From assembly GCF_009389715.1 (NCBI RefSeq), contig NC_052397.1, forward strand, positions 17,866,129 to 17,930,128: a DNA stretch of 64,000 nucleotides, given 5' to 3'. The notes below the pieces were generated by a model. That model was not told the DNA's origin and ran no database searches. It was given only the letters and a program-made list of their open reading frames with translations. This stretch comes from Phoenix dactylifera (Eukaryota; Streptophyta; Magnoliopsida; Arecales; Arecaceae). Made by a program: the position numbers and the translations under genes. Shown one piece after another: positions 46,131-57,239 of the stretch (its first letter is position 1; each line of letters starts with the position of its first letter).

Positions 46131-49100
46131 ATGTCGAGGCTCTTTTCCTCGGCCTCCGCGGCGAGGGCGGCGGCCGCGAGGGACACCAACCTCGCCGAGC
46201 TCGACGAGGAGCCCGGCGAGGTCATCGAGTCCGCGCCGCCCCTCCGCGTCGGCGAGGAGAGGGAGATCAATGCTGCCGGCCTCAAGAAGAAGCTCCTTAG
46301 GGCCGGTCGCGGCTGGGAGACCCCTGTCACTGGCGACGAGGTCACAGGTTCGATAAATTAGAAGAGAAATAAATAAATGATCGGATTGTAGTTTTCTCGG
46401 ATTCTTTAATTCGAGCTTGGAGGAGGAAAAAATGGGTTTTGTTAGGTTTTATAGTGATACCGGTGTTGGATTTGTTTCACAATTGCAGTTCATTACGTGG
46501 GTACGTTGCTCGATGGAAGCAAGTTCGATTCCAGCAGGGAGAGAGGCGAGCCGCTCACTTTTAAGCTCGGCCATGGTGAGTTCTGGTTACCTTATTTATA
46601 GTTTAGATTGATTTGACGGAGATTTCATGTTTGAGTTGCGAACCTTGTTTACTTTTAAGGGTTTTGGTAAAAGATTTTGCCTGTAGGTTTCAATGCGATT
46701 GCAGTTGTTTCCGTAAAGACTTTGGCTGTTGGTTGTTTCAAAGTGTTTGTATGATTTCGTTGTGGATTTTGGGGCAAGTTTAGGTTAGGATGCATCATTT
46801 GAGTAGATCCAACTAAAATCACCATTTTATTTGATCATATATGCCTCTTTAATTTAAAAAGACGATTAGGAATAATATTTGAGCTCTGAAATTTGGGGGA
46901 AGATATATCGGGAAACTTAATACGTGTCGTAAGCCTATAAATCATTCTTTTTTGTAGTGACCGTTCCAAGCTAATATTGGTCATCGCCGCTAATTGTGAT
47001 CTTGAGTAGTTATCACTTTCCAATTGCAACTTAAATTACACAAGGTCTAGTTAATGATTTAAGCTATCACATTTTCTTTTATAATTCAGACCTGAATCTA
47101 AAGACACATATTTGAATTATAACTCAAATCCTATTCTAAATTTCAGCATTGGCCACTTCAAATGTGCTATATCTTGTTTTGAGTTCTGCAACTTTGTTCT
47201 ATGAAGTTGTTTTTTCTACGGTCGTTAATATGCCCACAATCTGACAGGTGAATGAAGTAAACATGATGGGCAGCAATTCCGCTGTGACAAGAAAATGCAA
47301 AACTCTCTTTTATTTCCCTTACCAGTCATCCCCTCTATCTCCATTAACATGTAATCAAGAAACTGAGTACAGAACACCCAGCAATTTTTCCAAGTCACTC
47401 TTGCTCATCTTTTGTTCCATTTGATTACAAAAAGGGCATGTGCCAGAAAGTTCTAAATTATGGCTCACCTACATTATTCTGCGCCTCAAGGCTATACTCT
47501 CTAGGAAACTTACTTTCATGTGCAAGACTACTATTTTGAAGCATGTGCTCAAATAGAGATCTTGATCAAATTACACTGCTTGCACATAACTATGTGCCTT
47601 TTGTGAGTACCATATCCACTAGGCCCTTGCTATCTTCAGAACTATTTGAAAGAAAGAGATGGCTTTTTAATTAAGTTCATATTGTCTAGCATGAACTTAT
47701 ATGCCAGATGTAGTTCTTGTAATATGTGTTATTAAGTACACTTAATCAGCATTAGATCCTCATCAGACTTCTATAAAGAACTAGGAGCAAGCGGAATGCT
47801 CATATTCTTTATGTTTTATTTTTCATTCTAGTGTTCTTTCCCTGTTTCTGTAAGCTATGTCTTGTATAGAAAGGGTAATCTATGAAAGTTATGCCCAATA
47901 TATTGAATATTGTTCCTTGTTAATGGTGTCTGACTACCTCACCTTTTGCCTTTGGCTTTGAAAACATAAGTTGGATGAACCTTATATCTTTTGTATCACA
48001 CCTCCTTCTTAAGAACCTTGGAGCTTTCTCTAGTTTGTTGGCAGGTCCAAGTGTGATCTCATCCATATCAGATATTATCTCGATTAATTACTATTTCATC
48101 TTGAAGCCCTTTCTCATCTCCTCCATGAAACCATTGTAGTTTCGTGTGCTTCGATAAACTTTGTGACCATATTTTACTATTTTATTTCAGGACTATTGTC
48201 ATTCAAATTATCATTGGCTATTAACTAATGGAAAATCTGTGCCATTGTGCATCCTGACATGGCAAAATTTGGCTGTCCTTACTAGAAATATTGACATTCT
48301 TGAATTCTTAAAAGATAGGGAGTGCATAGAACATGTTTGTGCAAAAATTGATCATTGAAAAGAATATTAAAAGGCCTTAATCTACAAAATCATTCCCTTT
48401 GTAGTGCTACGGATCATTCATTGCAACCTAAATGGTCTATTCTAACTTGTTATTCTTCCAATGCAACTTAAAACCAAATCCACAATATTCCAAAATAATT
48501 TTACCAAAGTAAAACATCTCCTCTTTGGTCCTGTAACATCTTTTTCCTGAAAATTACATTGGCTTTTAAACTCAAATTTCTTTATTTTATTGTTTTTAAA
48601 CTTTTAATGGTTATTACCTATTTTATATTTGTGGGTTTGTAATTATGGGATTTGACAATTTTATGTGCAGATTCTTATTTGATTATAGAAACTGATAAAC
48701 TCTTCTCTTTAATTAGGAGAAGTGGTTCCTGGTTTGGATCAAGGGATAGTTACTATGAAGAAGGGGGAATTAGCATTATTCACTTTGCCTTCTTCATTGG
48801 GCTATGGAAATCTCAGCACTCATGATGTTCCTCCTGGTGCTGATATTCAGTATGAGGTGGAACTAGTGTCATGGCTGACAGTCATGGACATCTGCAAGGA
48901 TGGTGGAATTGTCAAGAAAGTTTTATCAGGTGGTGATGATAGGCAAACAGGGGATCTTGATGAAGTTACAGGTACGTCAGGGCGATTCTACTCTCCAATT
49001 TACTGAATATTATGCTTTTTTTCTTTCCTCCAAAAAGCAACATGTAGCTTATATTTTGGTATTGTTAGAATAATGCTCGTTTTTCCTGTAATCTGTACAG

Positions 49101-52100
49101 TCAAGTACCAAGTCAGGCTACTTGATGGATCAGTTGTTGCAGAAACTCCTGAAGGAGGAATGGAGTTTTATATCAATGAAGGTGAGATTTGATACAACCT
49201 ATATATTCTCTTGACGAAAAATTGAATTTTATCTGTTTATTTTTTCTCCTCTCACATCTTTATTCTTGTGTGATTGATTGAATTTGCTGAAGATATCCTA
49301 ATTTTTGTTTAAAGTTTAATGCAGATAACATGTGCCAAATGTTATTTTGATTTCATGAACATTGTTCTAACAATTATGTTGTGCAGGGCATCTGTGTCCA
49401 GCATTGCCAAAGGTCCTGAAGACCATGAAAAGGGGGGAGAAGGCTGTTGTAACTGTTCAACCACAATGTATGTCTCACTACCATGCCAGTTGCTGATATT
49501 TGGAAGTTTGGACATTTACTTGTAAAACTCGTTATTATTTGTTTTCTTTGAAGACATTTTCCTTTCATACTAGAGCTAAATTTCCTCTGTTATCCTTTTC
49601 TTCTCCAAATAATAGATTGGAAATGCTTGCATCGTCATCAGAAAGACTGCTGAAGGTGGATTCGTAAATTTAACCCTAGTTTGTTGGGATTAAACTTGCC
49701 AAATACGATAGACGAATTTAGAAAGCAGACCTCTAGTAGCTGAGGCCTTAACGGTAATGGTTATGATTATGTCTAAGGTGTGGTTTGTTCTATTTGACTC
49801 GATTCATATTCCTTTGTGTTATTTAAAAACACGAAGTGAGTTCTTTGTGTTGCAAAATCTTTTCAGTTATTTGTCTAGAAAATTCTTTAGTCTTTGTGGT
49901 AGAACTTCATTAGCATGAATGTAATGAGTCTGCTCATCTTGATGGTGTGGTCCTATTGAGCTCCTATTTATAAAAAAAGCACTGTGGCCCATTAAGTTGA
50001 TATTTCTGGTTACTATTTCTTTTTAAGAACAAAAACAAAGAAAGGTATGCAAGAAATTTATGTCCTATTTCTTTTGGAAGAGCTTTCTCTTTCATATCCT
50101 GTATCAATAACCCTAACAGAATTTAAATTTTGATTAAAGTAGAATAAGGATTTTAAGGACATGCTGCCCTTTCTAGTGCAACTGCGTCAGCATTAGGTAG
50201 GTGTAAAATAAATATTAATCATTGAAGTTGCAATGCTTTTACTATATGGATGAATCAATGTCCACATGATGTATATCTTGGGATCTATTAAATGTAGCAG
50301 TTCATCGATTAGTCGTGAGAGCAGAATCTTGCAACTACTGTGTTTTTCTTCTGCATGTTTTATACTTTTTTTCCAACAAATAGAATCTACTAATCAATAA
50401 GAATCACTGACAACATTCTTATTGCCAATGAGCTGGTTCGGAACTTTCATCTTTCTTCTGGTGCTGCCAAGGCCTGCCTCAAAGTAGATCTTCGGAAAGC
50501 CTACGACAGCGTGAACCGGCAATTTCTCTTTCACACCTTGAAATGTCTTGGGTTTATTGAAACCTGGATCTTGTGGATTAAGCCAGACGCACTCAAATCT
50601 CGAGTCACGTCCCGACCTACAGCGACCATTTCGCCTGGACCGGCCAAATCCTGATTTATTTTTGCTTCTCCCGGTCGTCGAGCCTGATCGACTCGACTCT
50701 TTTCACTCAAAATGATAGAGGCCACGGTCACGCTACCGGATATCGATGAGGGAGAGGAAGCCAGCATAAGTAATAGTTTCACCAGTGGATCTTCGAAGGA
50801 AGAGAGTGGGCGGTGGGTGAGTTTAGGTAGAAAGAGATAAGATTTTAACTAGTACAAAGGATTAATATATGTAACACATGGGCCATTCGTTAAGCGACTG
50901 TAATAGCTCAGTCTGGAATATGGGTTGAAGTAAACTGGTGAAACTTCCTTTTCATGTCTTATCAGGTCTAACCATGACCAGGAAATGAAGCTATGGATTC
51001 AACTAGTCAAATATTTAATCATTGAATATTTGTTGTCTTGTTCGGGGATTTAATCATTGACCTTAGCCTACCTTAGAATGTTCTCTCTCTGTGTGTGTGA
51101 TGTTTTATGTTTGCATGTTGTATGTGTGTGTTTAATCTCACTCTGTCATCATAACAATCTGCAGATGCATTTGGAGAACGGGGGAGAGATGCAAGTGATG
51201 GATTTCGTGCTATCCCCTCAAATGCTACACTAAATATTGATGTTGAATTGTTATCTTTAAAGCCCGTTCTTGATGTTATGGACGATTTGAAAGTATTGAA
51301 AAAGATCTTGAGAGCAGGAGAAGGCTTCCGTAGACCAAATGATGGAGAGACTGTCCATAGTAAGTATGCTCGCACTTTCCAATGATGAAATGCCAACTAT
51401 GCAATTTATGAAATTGATAGAATATAAACTATTGAACAGAATTATTTTTTCTTCTGCTCATGTTCTATTAATCTATCCAGAACTATTCATATCTTGATTT
51501 GTTGGTAGGTTATAGTTTTTATGATCGTCAATTTATTTGTCTGAGAGTTATAGACTGATGTAAAGTGCTGCATTTGTATGTATAATTGTACTCCAGTTAG
51601 GTACACTGCCATGCTGGAAGATGGCACTGTATTTGAGAAATTAGGCTTTGACAAGGAGCTCTTTGAATTTGTTATAGATGAAGGTCAGTTCATGTCAACC
51701 TCATTCATCTCCTCATTTTGTTTTAAACAGTACTTCCTTTATTTCTAATGCATATCATAGCAGTGGAATGCTCAAATTTGCAATCTCCCTTTTATGTTAT
51801 GTGGTGATGCACTGTTTATACGCATTATAGAACAAGTAATTGCTGGATTAGATCGTGCTGTAGCAACAATGTTAAAGGGTGAATTTTCACAAGTGACTGT
51901 GAAACCGGAGTATGGTTTTGGAAACGATGAAGTTAAGTTGGCTGTTACAACAATTCCCCCATGTTCAACTTTGATATATGAAGTGGAGTTGGTGGACTTT
52001 ATAAAGGTGATGATGCAACCAATTAGATGGTTTAATACGAACTTAATATTTAGTCATGCATTAACTATACCTTGAATTAAACTTCAGCAAAAAGAACCAT

Positions 52101-53927
52101 GGGAAATGAGCGGTCTTGAAAAAATTGAAGCTGCTGAGAAATTAAAAAAGGCGGGCAATGATCTATATAAGATTGGAAAGTTTCAGCGAGCTGCAAAAAA
52201 GTATGATAAGGTAGTGCAGTCGGGTGGCTAATAGTCAACTTATTCTGTGATAAATGTCCTCTTCTTAGTGGGTCAGTATCTTCTGGAAAAGAGCTGGACT
52301 AATGCGGTTACTCTCAGGCTGTTAACTATGTTAATGAAGATGGGCCCTTCGAAGGTGGTGAGGAAAAGCTAGTTAAAACTCTGAGAGTCTCCTGTTGGTT
52401 GAATCATGCATCATGCTGCCTCAAATTAAAGGATTTTCAGGGAGCAATCGAGTTAGGCTCAAAGGTATATTGGAATTTGGGGGAAATGCGTTATAGTAAG
52501 ACATATTAACTTCATAAATGCTACTTGTTTACACCTTCAGGTATTGGATATTGAGTTCTGCAATGTGAAGGCTCTATATAGGCGAGCACAAGCTTACATG
52601 GAAGCTGCTGATCTTGACTTGGCTAAGTTGGATATTCAGAAAGCACTGGAGGTTGACCCCCAAAACAGGTGAGGGGGGATCCAGATATACAGTTGTGAAA
52701 TATTTGCTCTTATTTATGGTATTATCAACTTCTTGAATGTAAATATTAAATGGTTACAGGGAGGTTAAATCCTTACATGGGACGCTGAAACAGCTTCTGG
52801 CAGAGAGCAACAGAAGAGATGCTAAGCTATATGCTAACATGTTTGAACGGATGAGAAAGGACACAGATGTTGCACTGAAGGTAATGTCTTCAAACTGAAG
52901 TTTTCAATTATGATATTCCCATATTAGACCTATCCTTGAGATCGTTGTCTGCCATCATAACTTACAGGTCATTTGCCTAGACCTTTTGAGTTCAAGCAAT
53001 TAGTTAATATCTTTAACAACCAAACCTATGCAAGTAGAGTGACCACCATTACGGCCCAAAAGTGGAGGTATGTAGCGACCAGTATCATTTATAATATCAA
53101 AAATAAAAAAAAGGAAAGGCAAAAATTTTACTCTGGCCTAGTGTGCCTCTACATTGCATGCACTTGACTTATTTATCACCACAGCAAAATTTTATGAATA
53201 CCTAGATCTAGATTTTGTATATTTTTGAGCCTTGGGGTGCATGTTAGTTAGAGGTTGGCATCAGATATGAGAAGTTTGAGGTGGAGTAGGTGTGAAAGTA
53301 GAGATACGTCCTTGGAGTGAGGTGGTTCTGCAGTGGAAGCAAAAAGTTTAATCAGGATCATTGTAGTTGCAGCTATTGAGGGTATATTTGCAAACAATGT
53401 CAGATTATGTGAGACTATATGAGCTATTGGAGTTGTTGGGAAGTAGTAGCAAGATTATAGGTAGTTAACAAAACTATCATGGGCAGAGGAAGTAGTTTTT
53501 TTTGAGATGGTAAGTTTTCATAAGCCAACCACAAGGGGTTGGGACCAGGCTTGCTCATTATACATCTATTTATGATCATGCACTTTATCAGATGTAAATC
53601 CATGATGCTACAGGATTGGAATCACGACTGTTCAATTGAAAGTATTGGGCAAATGTAGAAAAATTGCAGGCAAATGACAAGCTGCTTTTGTTCATTGTGT
53701 TGATCTCATAATATGCATCTCTCTTGCAGAAACTCAAGGTTGAAAAAGTACAGGATGAGGAAAGGAATGACCCTGAAGTCCAGACAATGGACATTGAAAA
53801 TCCCAAGGTGAAAGCACAGGAAGAGTTCAAAGTTAATACAGAGGCCCAGGCAATGGAAACTGAAACCCCTCTGGTGGATGCAGCTTTTGCTGGAAACAAG
53901 ATGATGCTGGATTCCATTGAACGATAA
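46131..53927 (+). CDS. FKBP-type peptidyl-prolyl isomerase with TPR repeats (ROF1/FKBP62 type)
   Basis: Thirteen exons splice in phase: 46131-46347, 46489-46575, 48717-48971, 49101-49181, 49387-49467, 51165-51359, 51597-51683, 51831-52006, 52088-52210, 52318-52464, 52541-52668, 52760-52880, 53730-53927; 631 residues. Three FKBP domains follow a short N-terminus. Domain 1 has [20 protein letters not shown] and YEVELVSW; domain 2 ([10 protein letters not shown]) is degenerate; domain 3 has [12 protein letters not shown] and YGFG. Then come three TPRs ([40 protein letters not shown]) keeping the Lys, Asn and Arg positions that clamp the EEVD tail of Hsp90. The relatives ROF1 and ROF2 are Hsp90 co-chaperones in heat-stress responses. 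In domain 1 the usual GWD of the ligand pocket is GLD (Trp to Leu), which may weaken catalysis or FK506 binding. The last exon is an acidic tail. Intron 5 carries a LINE fragment. A poly(A) signal lies at 53965. Confidence 0.93.
50399..50583 (+). mobile_element. LINE reverse transcriptase fragment inside FKBP intron 5
   Basis: The plus-strand frame reads [15 protein letters not shown], then [34 protein letters not shown] and WILWI. This is the start of the non-LTR reverse transcriptase palm, including the first catalytic-Asp block (KVDLRKAYD). Only about 60 residues survive. It lies in the 1.7-kb intron between FKBP exons 5 and 6, in sense orientation. Confidence 0.82.
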
Positions 53928-53964
53928 AACAGATATTGTTGTTTCTTAAATCTGTTTATGAATC

Positions 53965-53970
53965 AATAAA
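53965..53970 (+). terminator. Poly(A) signal of the FKBP-TPR gene
   Basis: AATAAA 38 bases after the FKBP stop codon, followed by T-rich sequence. The position fits a short plant 3' UTR. Confidence 0.5.
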
Positions 53971-55922
53971 ATCTTACCTTTCCTGCTTATCATGATGGAG
54001 AAATTACAATGGTAGCTTTTCAATCCCTCAGGTCTCAATGCCCTGCCTCAAACATTTTATTTTTACTTCCAAAATCATGACTCCTTTACTCTTGTTCTAA
54101 ATATTGGCGACAATTTTGGAATTGACTTTTTAAGAAGTTGCTTGGTTGCTACATAAAGAAGTTAAACTGGGTGGTCGAAGATGGGGAGAAAACCAGGACG
54201 TATGAGAGTGCTACCTATACCAGGACTCCACGAGCATTCGATGTGCAGAGCCAAAAACCTTTTCTCAGAAATTCAGATGATGCTTATATAAGCAGGAACT
54301 AATTCACAAAATTATTATGATTTTAGCGGACGTCTCAATGCATGATAGATCAGTTTTTTCTCCGAGTTATCCTGACCAAATGTTCATCAGTACTTGTTTC
54401 CTCGTAATGCTTTTTTGGGTGATTGCTGATGGAAGGTATCTCCTGTGGAAGTGTAGCTCCTCTCAAGATCAAGGATGTACGCTATGCGGAAGGACAGAAG
54501 AAACAAATATCAGTGCTTGTACATACATGCATACACTAGCCATGGACACTTAAAAAAAATAAATTTGGTAAAAAGTTTGAAAAATTAGGAGATAAGAGAT
54601 GAAACAGATTAATTAGATTAAAAAATCAGTGTTTTTGTTTTTTTAAATTTTAATTAGAGTCCAAGTGGTTGAGAATATATAGATAAGAAAGAGAGAGATT
54701 TTTCTTTGTAACAGAGTTCTCTAGTATGGGATGTTTCAGAGAAACCATGCAGATAAGAAATAGAGATGAAGAAATAAATAAACAAGCATTTATATTATAT
54801 ATCTAAATTTTAAATCATATTTTTTTCTAAATATTCATACTCCCGTAGAGAGGAAGGAAGGGCATTTTAATCATATAATTCAATATATTAAATCTAATAT
54901 AGTCTGATGAAATAATATACATAGGATTGATTATGCTTCTTTGATGATTTTGTTCCAAGATCTAAGTAGTGTGTATGAGTCATCTTAGTAATTGTACGTT
55001 AGATAATAAATATGCATTGCGTGTTTTGTTTAGATCCAAAAGTAAAATTATTTTAAAACCTCTAATTTTGTATCACTACAAAGGGAATATATCTAATTTT
55101 TTCTTACAAAAGTAATAACTAAATAAATTTTTACACAAAATTCGCCCAAGTTTAATACCGGGCCAACGTACTGACGACATAACATTTGATTCGTGTGGCC
55201 AATTGCACCCACCTTAAAACTCATGTACCTCTGTGTTCCCAATTAGATAATAGAAACTCCGGTAGGAATAGGTATAAGTAGTAATTTGTCCGGGTATTTC
55301 TCATGTAACCCTTTCTTCTCATCCTTTACTCTTTTATTTATTTATTTATCTAGCATATCATCCTTTATTTAATTTTTTTCTATCTTTCCGACAATGGCAA
55401 ACAGTCGATGCCTCCAAAGGATGGAAGATCGGGCTTAATAGGCAATGAAGGCTATTGTTTCCTAACCTCCGACGAAGTTGGGAAAGAGCCAGAGTTAAAC
55501 TCCTTCCCTGACTCGAACAGAGGAATGGTAAGTGTTTCCTTCCCTCTTTTTTTCCTCTTTGGGCCTATTTCACTGGCAGGCCGGGCCAAAGGGATTGGCC
55601 TTATATTCTTCTCTCTCTTAAAGTAATTTTATCCTCGAAATTAACTTACTTGAGGCACAGATTTAAAAGTACTCAACCATCATATCATCTACAAGCGCTC
55701 AAACAGTCTCCCTCAAAGTGCCAGCTCCACAAGATCTTGACATAAAGAATTACATGGTTTCGATTAGATAACCCTAAAATCAATAAAACAAATGGCCACC
55801 ATCGAGCTTCAGTTTATGGTTGAAATTCTCGATTTACTCCTATTCTCATAACTTAACTGTATCTACAAATTTACGATGTAGGTTACTGGTAGGTTTTGTC
55901 AAATGTTTTAATTTCTTTATAG
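53971..55922. other. Intergenic stretch between FKBP and SCPL fragment
   Basis: AT-rich sequence. A 73-codon open frame at 55408 ends beside a GTAAGT and looks weakly exon-like but matches nothing I know. No gene supported. Confidence 0.4.
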
Positions 55923-56307
55923 TGGGGACCATGGCTTGGCTATACCGGAACGAAAGAATGGATTAAAGCTCTTGACTACTCCATTGTGTATGAATTGGCG
56001 GTCGTGGCATGCGGGTGGCCAAGTTGCAAGGTGAGCTTCTTACTGCTGGAGTCAGCTTCAGATATGAATAATATAAATAGGGGCTTCTAGAATATCTGCT
56101 TCAATATTCTCTTGTAAATTTTTCAGATATGCAAGAACATACTCCAACAATTTAACGTTCGCAACGGTAGAGGTAAGATATTATCTTCCTCAAAAATTAT
56201 GAGGGAGAGCACTTCTTATGCATGTCGGTTTTCTACCACGCATACAGGGTGCAGGACACGCAGCTCCGGAGTATCGGCCTAATGAATTAATATCTAGCTA
56301 TGTTTAA
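55923..56307 (+). pseudogene. Truncated serine carboxypeptidase-like 3' fragment (last three exons)
   Basis: Three exon-like blocks at 55923-56030, 56127-56172 and 56248-56307 match exons 12-14 of the intact SCPL gene downstream, with GT-AG borders and the second block also 46 bases long. The frame is open: GDHGLAIP, then an altered stretch, WRSWHAGGQVARYARTYSNN, FATVEGAGHAAPEYRPNE and a stop. Aligned to the intact gene, block 1 has a 7-base deletion and a compensating 1-base insertion, scrambling about 16 residues, plus a later 3-base gain. The catalytic Asp (GDH) and His (GAGH) motifs remain, but the Ser-bearing part and all earlier exons are absent. It is best read as the remains of a tandem SCPL copy. 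Confidence 0.82.
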
Positions 56308-57239
56308 AGGATGGATAAATCACAAGCCATTATAAAGTTAAAGCATCATTGGAAGCTGAAACTCGAACAGCCCTGCAAATTGCTGGGTTGGTTGCTGCAT
56401 CAAATGAATAGATGGATCTTTGTCGGTGTTTGGTGGCTTTTAGGAAAGAGATGGATCTTTTTGCAGTCGTGGAAGCATTTTCTATGTTTGTTCTCAGCCC
56501 TGACCCTCTGACAAGTCGCAGCTTGACAGAATGGAAATGGACAAATTATTTGGTCCCATCTGAGTTTCCCTTTGCAAATCTCGTACGTCATCCGTGACCT
56601 AACGCCGAGTACAAACGGGGCCTATTCGCTTGCCTCCTGCCATGACTATGACCATAAAACCATTTTCCGCTCGCTTGACGAAGGCAAATGGGTTTGGATT
56701 TCATTGTAATATGCTTCGAGATTGTTGAATAATCACACGGGTGGCGCAATTTGGGGCGCTTGTAGCCGTTGTGATGTCATCGTTGAAATAATTAACCATT
56801 GGAAATACGGAGCAAGTAGCTCGCCATTAATTTCTACCAGAAAAACAACATGTGAATTATTAACTACGAGACAAGAACGAAGGCCCGCTTCCCTCCTTTG
56901 GGACGCCATCGATGACCTCCGTTCCTGAAGGGAAGTTGCGATGAAAACTTCTACTCAAACTTGGAAGTGATGGACACAAATCCGATCCTTGATGGCTCGA
57001 TCAGATGCTGACTGCGTGACTTGTCCAAATAGGTCCCCACCTCCACCATCTTCTCATTCTTTTAATCTTTCGTCGGCCGTCCAATTCATTTGTCGCATGA
57101 CACGGAATTTTCACTATTTTCTTTGTCTTGTTCCATTAAAGGAACCCCACCTCTGCCCGTCATTAGGTACCGGCCCGTTTCTCTTCCTCTCAAAAGGGGT
57201 GGCAAATGCTAATGACCTTTAATTTGCGAGGGCCAAAGA
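56308..57239. other. Promoter region of the SCPL gene
   Basis: About 930 bases between the SCPL fragment and the intact SCPL start codon. No definite TATA box or element boundaries seen. Confidence 0.35.

Noticed and set aside
55408-55626. 72-codon frame that could be a first exon
   Set aside because: No homology, no matching downstream exon and no promoter features.
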